From the NCBI GenBank assembly GCA_030615715.1, contig JAUWYS010000023.1, forward strand, positions 1 through 5,692: a stretch of 5,692 nt of DNA, written 5' to 3'. Made by a program: the position numbers and the translations under genes. This DNA comes from a bacterium (GTDB taxonomy: Bacteria > Patescibacteriota > Minisyncoccia > Minisyncoccales > CG1-02-41-26). Under the pieces are notes generated by a model. It had not been told where the DNA came from and ran no database searches. It saw only the letters and a list, made by a program, of their open reading frames with translations. Positions 1 through 5,692 of the stretch are shown here, piece after piece (within the stretch, counting starts at the first letter, position 1; every line of letters starts with the position of its first letter).

Positions 1-29
1 TTTAGCTAAAAAATTCATTGATGTTTTTT

Positions 30-50
30 AAAAAAGCCCTCTCGGGCTCT
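30..50 (-). terminator. Intrinsic terminator after gyrB
   Basis: On the minus strand the RNA reads AGAGCCC, loop GAGA, GGGCTTT, running into six consecutive T. The stem is 7 bp including one G-U pair, with a 5-bp GC-rich core (AGCCC/GGGCT). It starts about 60 bases past the gyrB stop and is the natural end of the pheS-pheT-gyrB transcript. Its left arm is also the right arm of a second, upstream stem at 44-68, so the two folds exclude each other. Confidence 0.75.
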
Positions 51-68
51 AAATCAATATTAGAGCCC
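44..68 (-). other. Stem competing with the gyrB terminator
   Basis: The minus-strand RNA has GGGCTCTAA, a 7-base loop, then TTAGAGCCC: a perfect 9-bp stem. Its right arm overlaps the left arm of the terminator at 30-50, which gives the geometry of an antiterminator. No ligand-binding aptamer, T-box core or leader peptide is recognisable before it, so regulation is inference only. It may simply be a duplicated terminator arm. Confidence 0.4.
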
Positions 69-85
69 TGTTTAGATTTTGTCAA
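57..85 (-). promoter_or_regulatory. Candidate sigma-70 promoter leaving left edge
   Basis: On the minus strand there is a perfect -35 hexamer TTGACA (85 to 80), a 17-base spacer, and TAATAT (62 to 57), which matches TATAAT at four of six positions. Transcription would start near 50-54, almost exactly where the terminator hairpin begins, and run off the left edge. It could drive the next gene outside the window. A chance match in AT-rich sequence is possible, but a perfect -35 with ideal spacing in a gap of only 110 bases is notable. Confidence 0.45.
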
Positions 86-110
86 CCCCTCCTGTGGAAT
101 TTAGATATCT

Positions 111-2087
<1,977 letters not shown>

Positions 2088-4133
2088 TTACCTTCTTACT
2101 TCCCATGCCGGATTCTCCTCCAGGGCCTTAATTATTCTTTGATGGACTTCATCAATTTCTTTGGAAGATAAAGTTCTATCTCGGGCTTGATAAATAATAT
2201 GAAAAGCAAAATTTTCTTTGCCTTGGGGGATTCCCTGACCGCTGTAAACATCAAAAAGGTCAATGTCTCGAACCAACTTCCCTCCCCCAATATTTATTTT
2301 ATTTAAAATCTCAACTACTTTCGTTCCCACCGGAACCAGAATGGCTAAATCGCGAATGGCTGCTGGGAAAACAGAAATTGGTTGATACTCGTGCTCCTCT
2401 GAGGCAAGTTTCAGCAATTTTTCAAAATCAACATCAAAAACAAACACTCTCTCTTTGATGTCCAAGTTTTCCATAACTTTGGGGTGAATTTCTCCCAAAA
2501 AGCCAATTTCCTCTCCGTTGCTTTTTATTTCAGCTGATTTTTGGGGATGCCAGATTTCTGCTTCTGATAGCTCGGGGGTCTGGCGATAATCATCATACCA
2601 GACATCAGCTATGCCTAATTTAGCCAGCAAAGAATCAACCATCCCTTTCAACTCATAAAAGCCTTCATCTTTAATGCCCTTCCTTGTTAAAATCCCTGCC
2701 AACATCTTTTTTTCCCGTAAATTTTGTTTCTTGATGAAAATCTTTCCAATCTCAAAAAGTTTTATCTGGTCAAAATGTTTTAAGTTGTCTTTGATATTTC
2801 TTAACAAATTGGGAATCAAGCTTGACCTTAAATACCTGTTAAAGGAACTCATCGGATTGGCTAATTCTGTTAAGTCACCTTTTGACCAGTTAAAAATCCC
2901 CCGCTGCTTCTCACCCATAAAAGAATAATTGTAAACTTCAGAAAGGCCTGCCTCTTTTAAAATATTCTTGATATTTCTCTGCCAAAAAAGCTCTTCATTT
3001 TTCTCGGGAGAGATTAAGGCGGCTCGAGGAAAGGTTGAGGGAATGTCTTGGAAGCCGACAATCCTTCCAATCTCTTCTATTAAGTCCTCTTGAATGAGAA
3101 CATCCAACCTTCTGGTTGGCACTCCCACCTTAATCCTCTGAGGTCCGACCTCGGAGGTCTTGAAGTCCAAACTTTTTAAAATTTTCAGCACTTTTTGTTT
3201 GGAAATTCTCAAACCCAATAGTTTTTCAAGATAATTTAAATCAAGGTTTATTTTTTTGGGAAGAATCTTTTTGGGATAAAAATCAACCAATCCTTGAGCT
3301 ACTTTCCCTTCGGCTATCTTTTGGATAAGTGAAGCTACCCTTTCTTGACTGAGGTCAACCAGTTCGGGTGTGATGCCGTTTTCAAACCGCCAGGAAGCAT
3401 CAGTCCTTAATTTTAACTTCCTGGAACCTTGTCGAACCACTCTTTGGTTGAAATTGGCGGCTTCAATAACAATATTCTTTGTTTTTTTATCAATGCCGGT
3501 TTTCTCTCCCCCCTTGATGCCAGCAATGGCTATGGGACGTTTTTGGTCAGCTATCACCAAAATATCTCCATCTAACTGATAAGTTTTATCATCCAAAGCT
3601 TTTATTTTTTCACCCCTCTTGGCTCTCCTGACTATAATTTTCTTGCCAACTTTATCAAGGTCAAAGGCATGAATTGGCTGGCCGGTCTCTAACATGACAT
3701 AATTAGTGATGTCAACGATGTTATTAATTGGCTGAAGCCCGCAAACTTTCAATCTTTCTTGAATCCATTTGGGCGCGGATTTTACTTTAACTCCTGAAAT
3801 TACTTTAGCGCTGTAACGGGAACAATCAGCTTTGTTTTTAACTTCCACACTAACAAAATCTTTGGCTTTTAATTTTTGGTCTTCTTCGGACTTAGAATCT
3901 GGGGCTTGGAGTTCGGAGTTAAGAATGGCTGCTATTTCTCGAGCAATTCCCAAGTGAGAAAAACAATCGGGTGCCCGGTTGGGCAGAACATCAATATCCA
4001 AGACAAAATCATTGCCCTTTTTGACAACACTCTCCACCTCAAAGCTGTGCATGGTCAAAAGTTCCGCCAATTTCTTGGGAGATGGCATCTTGCCTTTTAG
4101 ATAATCCTTTAGCCAATTGTAAGAAAACAACAT
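2088..4133 (-). CDS. pheT: Phenylalanyl-tRNA synthetase beta, lacks B2 domain
   Basis: Beta subunit of the (alpha-beta)2 enzyme that charges tRNA-Phe; it binds tRNA and edits Tyr-tRNA-Phe. At 681 residues it is about 110 shorter than usual bacterial PheT (near 790-800). Order: B1 N-terminus (1-38, FSYNWLKDYL, LLTMHSFEVESV) joined directly to LDIDVLPNRAPDCFSHLGIARE (45-66); the EMAPII-like OB-fold tRNA-binding domain B2 normally between these is absent. The B3/B4 editing domain (about 105-275) keeps T143 in DITNYV, H155 in GQPIHAFD and E224 in VIEAANF, corresponding to the editing-site Thr, His and Glu of the Thermus enzyme. B5 follows (about 293-368), then the catalytic-like core (about 380-575), and a complete FDX-ACB anticodon-binding domain B8 (about 586-681). 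ATG is 6 bp after the pheS stop, with only a weak AAGA as ribosome site, suggesting translational coupling. Loss of B2 is probably a lineage trait: the frame is intact and the join is clean. Confidence 0.95.
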   Translation of the reverse strand: MLFSYNWLKDYLKGKMPSPKKLAELLTMHSFEVESVVKKGNDFVLDIDVLPNRAPDCFSHLGIAREIAAILNSELQAPDSKSEEDQKLKAKDFVSVEVKNKADCSRYSAKVISGVKVKSAPKWIQERLKVCGLQPINNIVDITNYVMLETGQPIHAFDLDKVGKKIIVRRAKRGEKIKALDDKTYQLDGDILVIADQKRPIAIAGIKGGEKTGIDKKTKNIVIEAANFNQRVVRQGSRKLKLRTDASWRFENGITPELVDLSQERVASLIQKIAEGKVAQGLVDFYPKKILPKKINLDLNYLEKLLGLRISKQKVLKILKSLDFKTSEVGPQRIKVGVPTRRLDVLIQEDLIEEIGRIVGFQDIPSTFPRAALISPEKNEELFWQRNIKNILKEAGLSEVYNYSFMGEKQRGIFNWSKGDLTELANPMSSFNRYLRSSLIPNLLRNIKDNLKHFDQIKLFEIGKIFIKKQNLREKKMLAGILTRKGIKDEGFYELKGMVDSLLAKLGIADVWYDDYRQTPELSEAEIWHPQKSAEIKSNGEEIGFLGEIHPKVMENLDIKERVFVFDVDFEKLLKLASEEHEYQPISVFPAAIRDLAILVPVGTKVVEILNKINIGGGKLVRDIDLFDVYSGQGIPQGKENFAFHIIYQARDRTLSSKEIDEVHQRIIKALEENPAWEVRR
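2091..2096 (-). promoter_or_regulatory. gyrB ribosome binding site inside pheT end
   Basis: AGAAGG on the minus strand forms the last two sense codons of pheT (Arg-Arg, AGA AGG) and is the only Shine-Dalgarno-like sequence before gyrB. It sits 12 bases before the ATG, longer than the usual 5-9, so initiation may depend partly on ribosomes finishing pheT. It supports the ATG at 2078 as the gyrB start. Confidence 0.5.
3885..3928. repeat. Imperfect direct repeat inside pheT
   Basis: On the plus strand TTCGGACTTAGAATCTGG (3885-3902) is echoed by TTCGGAGTTAAGAATGG (3912-3928), with a related GGCTTGGAG between them. The stretch encodes the end of a helix and a polar linker (about residues 69-85) between the B1 and editing domains of PheT, where sequence is little constrained. 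Compared from memory with E. coli PheT the linker is not obviously lengthened, so this may be drift or a degenerate interspersed repeat rather than an insertion. Confidence 0.35.
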
Positions 4134-4139
4134 AATCTT

Positions 4140-5156
4140 TTAGAATTGTTTTAGAAAGCGCAAATCGCCGCTGTAAAATAAGCGGATATCTTCAATTTTG
4201 TAGCGGAGCATTGCCAACCTATCTATCCCTGCACCAAAAGCAAAACCCTGCCAATTTTTAGGATTGATACCCGCCGCCTTAAGAACATTTGGATGAACCA
4301 TGCCTCCGGGAATTATTTCTAACCAGCCAGTGTTTTTACAAACCGAGCATCCCTTTCCTTTACAGATGGTACATTGAAGGTCAGTTTCAAAACTTGGTTC
4401 AGTAAAAGGGAAGAAGCCGGGCCGTAAGCGAATCTTAATATTGGTTTTAAAAAACCTCTTTAAAAACTCCTCAATGACGGCTTTAAAATTAGCAACTGAA
4501 ATGTTTTTATCCATCATCAATCCCTCAAGCTGGTAGAATTGAACGTCATGTGAGGTATCGGTTGCTTCGTGTCGGAAGCATCTACCTGGCACAACAATCC
4601 TCAGGGGTGGATGGTTTTTTTCCAGATAACGTATTTGAACCGGAGAGGTATGGGTCCTTAACAGTAACTTTTGGTTTTTGAGCCAGAAGGTATCCCAGAT
4701 ATCTCTGGCCGGATGGTCTTTAGGAATATTCAAAGCATCAAAATTATACCATTCTGTCTCAACTTCAGGACCCTGAATAACCGAAAATCCCATTGATTCA
4801 AATATCTCCTCAACCTCCCTTTGAACCAAAGTTAAAGGATGCAAATGCCCCGCCTCTATTTTTTTGCCGGGTCTTGTCACGTCAATCCTTTCTTTTCTAA
4901 GTTTTAGTTTCCTTGTCTCTTCTTTGAGTTTCTTGGATTTTTCTTTAATCAATCTCTCAATGCCAATTTTGACCAGATTGGCTTCCCTGCCCACCTCTTT
5001 TCTCTCTTTCTTTGAAAGTTTTTTTAAAGAAGTAAAAACTCGGGCAATCTCTCCTTTTTTACCCAAATATTTCTTAAAAATCTCATCCAATTTTTTCAAG
5101 TTCTTTGCTTTTTTTACCTCTTTTTCTGCCTCATTTTTCAGCTTTTCCAGGTCCAT
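4140..5156 (-). CDS. pheS: Phenylalanyl-tRNA synthetase alpha subunit
   Basis: Catalytic subunit of phenylalanyl-tRNA synthetase: activates Phe with ATP and transfers it to tRNA-Phe in the cytoplasm, in a heterotetramer with PheT. The 338-residue protein has the usual length. An N-terminal helical, Lys/Glu-rich arm (1-90, coiled-coil tRNA-binding) precedes the class II synthetase core: LLLRTHTSPVQIR (164-176), motif 2 GRCFRHEATDTSHDVQFYQ (191-209; R195, E197), and motif 3 GFAFGAGIDRLAML (304-317; R313). Four cysteines C262, C265, C270 and C273 (CxxC-x4-CxxC) form a zinc-knuckle-like loop, present in Gram-positive-type PheS but lost in E. coli. MVHPNVL (286-292) is conserved. The ATG at 5156 is chosen because the family starts there; the in-frame upstream TTG at 5219 would add 21 hydrophobic residues unlike any PheS. 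The Shine-Dalgarno-like GGAAG, 6 bases upstream, is weak. It is cotranscribed with pheT, 6 bp away. Confidence 0.96.
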   Translation of the reverse strand: MDLEKLKNEAEKEVKKAKNLKKLDEIFKKYLGKKGEIARVFTSLKKLSKKERKEVGREANLVKIGIERLIKEKSKKLKEETRKLKLRKERIDVTRPGKKIEAGHLHPLTLVQREVEEIFESMGFSVIQGPEVETEWYNFDALNIPKDHPARDIWDTFWLKNQKLLLRTHTSPVQIRYLEKNHPPLRIVVPGRCFRHEATDTSHDVQFYQLEGLMMDKNISVANFKAVIEEFLKRFFKTNIKIRLRPGFFPFTEPSFETDLQCTICKGKGCSVCKNTGWLEIIPGGMVHPNVLKAAGINPKNWQGFAFGAGIDRLAMLRYKIEDIRLFYSGDLRFLKQF

Positions 5157-5157
5157 A

Positions 5158-5277
5158 TTATTCTTCCATTTTACCCCAACTCTGAGTAAAAAACAAGCCA
5201 AAATTATCCACAAATCCAATACAAAAGGCCCATTGTGAGAGTACGCTCACGATGGGCCTTTTCGTGCCTTTTGGCAC
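5158..5277 (-). CDS. Possible Phe-rich leader ORF before pheS
   Basis: An unrecognised small frame: a GTG at 5277 with GGAG seven bases upstream (5288-5285) opens 39 codons, or 45 if the in-frame ATG at 5295 is used. It ends in TAA at 5160-5158, one base before the pheS ATG (TAA T ATG). The first half is basic; the second half holds five Phe codons, all TTT, within 13 residues (GTG-based positions 18, 22, 26, 29, 30). It runs through the hairpin at 5223-5262, so translating ribosomes would melt that hairpin. A Phe-rich frame before pheST recalls leader-peptide control such as E. coli pheM, but here the Phe codons come after the hairpin rather than before it, and T-rich spacer DNA yields Phe codons by chance. 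Existence and function are both uncertain. Confidence 0.27.
   Translation of the reverse strand: MPKGTKRPIVSVLSQWAFCIGFVDNFGLFFTQSWGKMEE
5168..5196 (-). promoter_or_regulatory. Weak promoter candidate for pheS
   Basis: On the minus strand TTGTTT (5196-5191; three of six matches to TTGACA) is followed by a 17-base spacer and TAAAAT (5173-5168; five of six matches to TATAAT). Transcription would start only about five bases before the pheS ATG, giving an almost leaderless mRNA without the GGAAG site. That proximity lowers confidence; pheS may instead be transcribed from further upstream. Confidence 0.25.
5223..5262 (-). terminator. 17-bp hairpin between pyrD and pheS
   Basis: Arms 5223-5239 and 5246-5262 pair over 17 positions around a 6-base loop, with an A-tract on one side and four T on the other in either orientation, so it could stop transcription in both directions. 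In the minus-strand RNA one pair (5234/5251) becomes an A-C mismatch, while on the plus strand it is a U-G wobble. After the stem the minus strand reads TTTTGTATTGGATTT, an imperfect but U-rich tract. The simplest reading is the terminator of pyrD; it could also act as an attenuator for pheST because it overlaps the small leader frame. Confidence 0.65.
5264..5277 (-). other. Small perfect hairpin beside the terminator
   Basis: GTGCC, four-base loop, GGCAC: a perfect 5-bp stem lying one base from the larger hairpin, giving a tandem pair. On the minus strand its 5' arm begins with the GTG that could start the small leader frame, with the GGAG site just outside the stem, so the fold could hide that start codon. 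On the plus strand it is followed by CTTTTCTCT. Confidence 0.4.
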
Positions 5278-5328
5278 CTTTTCTCTCCCTTTCATTTTTT
5301 CTCTCTTTACAAAATTTATACTCCGCGG

Positions 5329-5692
5329 TTAGCCAATAACGCCCAGGAATTCATCCAGTAGGGTGCTGAACACTCCTGCTCTTTTATCCAGGAGGGTTGT
5401 CGCGACCTGAACGGCGACAGCACCTGCTCTTCGATAATCCTTGATATCTTTGCCTTCAGTAATACCTCCTACCCCAACAATATCAATACGCTCTGGAAGC
5501 ATCTTTCTCAATTGTTTCACTTGACCAAGAGCTATGGGTTTAAGCGCACGTCCTCCAAGGGCAGCTAACCCTTCCTCAAAACTAATTCTTGACTTTCCTT
5601 TCTCATCATAACCGAAGGCATTCGGGAAAGTATCACTCGTAGTAACTACTTTCACTACTTTTGACTGTCCAAACACTTGGGCCACTTTACTA
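5329..5692 (-). CDS. pyrD: Dihydroorotate dehydrogenase, C-terminal part
   Basis: Oxidises dihydroorotate to orotate in pyrimidine synthesis, using FMN in a TIM barrel. Only about the last 121 residues are present: the frame stays open to the right edge, so the GTG at 5685 is an internal valine, not a start. Counting from that GTG, the region TSDTFPNAFGYDEKGKSR (16-33) and GLAALGGRALKPIALGQVKQ (39-58) aligns with the class 1A segment reading GFGGIGG..KPTALANV in Lactococcus PyrDA. GVGGITEGKD (71-80) and AVQVATTLL (91-99) are the FMN phosphate-binding strands at the end of the barrel. The catalytic Cys/Ser lies outside the window, so the subclass cannot be settled. It ends 172 bp before pheS with a hairpin between, and its G+C is higher than that of its neighbours. 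Confidence 0.8.
   Translation of the reverse strand, partial: SKVAQVFGQSKVVKVVTTSDTFPNAFGYDEKGKSRISFEEGLAALGGRALKPIALGQVKQLRKMLPERIDIVGVGGITEGKDIKDYRRAGAVAVQVATTLLDKRAGVFSTLLDEFLGVIG

Noticed and set aside
1..18. ATG at 18 on the minus strand opening six codons (M-N-F-L-A-K) to the left edge, as a possible start of the next gene
   Set aside because: Only 18 bases are visible, there is no Shine-Dalgarno sequence, and it directly follows the gyrB terminator; it cannot be told from chance.
2..85. 27-residue minus-strand frame from a TTG just after a perfect AGGAGG (93-88)
   Set aside because: The start codon is only two bases from AGGAGG, too close for initiation, and the frame runs through the gyrB terminator; it looks accidental.
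3140..3159. GAGGTC / GACCTC / GAGGTC inverted-repeat triplet inside pheT
   Set aside because: Loops are only one base (or three with a shortened stem), and the sequence simply encodes the Thr-Ser-Glu-Val-Gly-Pro stretch of the B5 domain.
5157..5219. Upstream TTG extension of PheS to 359 residues
   Set aside because: The added 21 residues are hydrophobic and unlike any PheS N-terminus, whereas the ATG at 5156 matches the family start.
4864..5238. Plus-strand 124-residue frame rich in Ser, Phe and Leu
   Set aside because: It is the antisense shadow of the Lys/Glu-rich N-terminal arm of PheS; no ribosome site and no recognisable domain.
5157..5328. T-box riboswitch or tRNA gene before pheS
   Set aside because: The spacer is too short for a T-box stem I, no TGGN antiterminator bulge context was seen, and no cloverleaf can be drawn.

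Overview
The window holds four protein genes, all on the minus strand, read from high to low coordinates: the 3' end of a class 1 dihydroorotate dehydrogenase gene (pyrD, cut by the right edge), pheS, pheT and gyrB. No tRNA, rRNA, CRISPR array, transposon or prophage gene was seen. The plus-strand open frames are shadows of these genes.

The organism looks like a bacterium of the Candidate Phyla Radiation (Patescibacteria, Parcubacteria-like). This is inferred from the AT-rich, lysine-rich proteins, the compact spacing (6 and 9 bp inside pheS-pheT-gyrB), the wording of the GyrB protein, and a slimmed-down PheT. All four genes end in TAA and read through in the standard bacterial code, so the UGA-as-glycine code of Gracilibacteria/SR1 is not indicated.

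Layout. At 5329-5692 lies the PyrD C-terminus with the FMN phosphate-binding end of its barrel. At 5157-5328 is a 172-bp intergenic region with a purine-rich strand, a small hairpin, a 17-bp terminator-like hairpin, a weak promoter candidate and a small open frame that becomes Phe-rich and stops one base before the pheS start. At 2088-5156 pheS and pheT encode the alpha and beta subunits of phenylalanyl-tRNA synthetase. PheT lacks the EMAPII/OB-fold tRNA-binding B2 domain usual in bacteria, but keeps its editing, B5, core and anticodon-binding domains. At 111-2078 gyrB follows, encoding the complete ATPase/TOPRIM subunit of DNA gyrase. At 1-110 are the gyrB terminator, a competing stem sharing one arm with it, and a near-consensus promoter pointing out of the left edge.

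The three complete genes are housekeeping functions, probably cotranscribed: PheS and PheT form one heterotetrameric enzyme, while GyrB works with GyrA encoded elsewhere. Nothing here is a clearly new biological system. The points most worth a second look are the clean loss of PheT domain B2, the possible Phe-rich leader frame overlapping a terminator upstream of pheST, and the promoter/alternative-hairpin arrangement just after gyrB.
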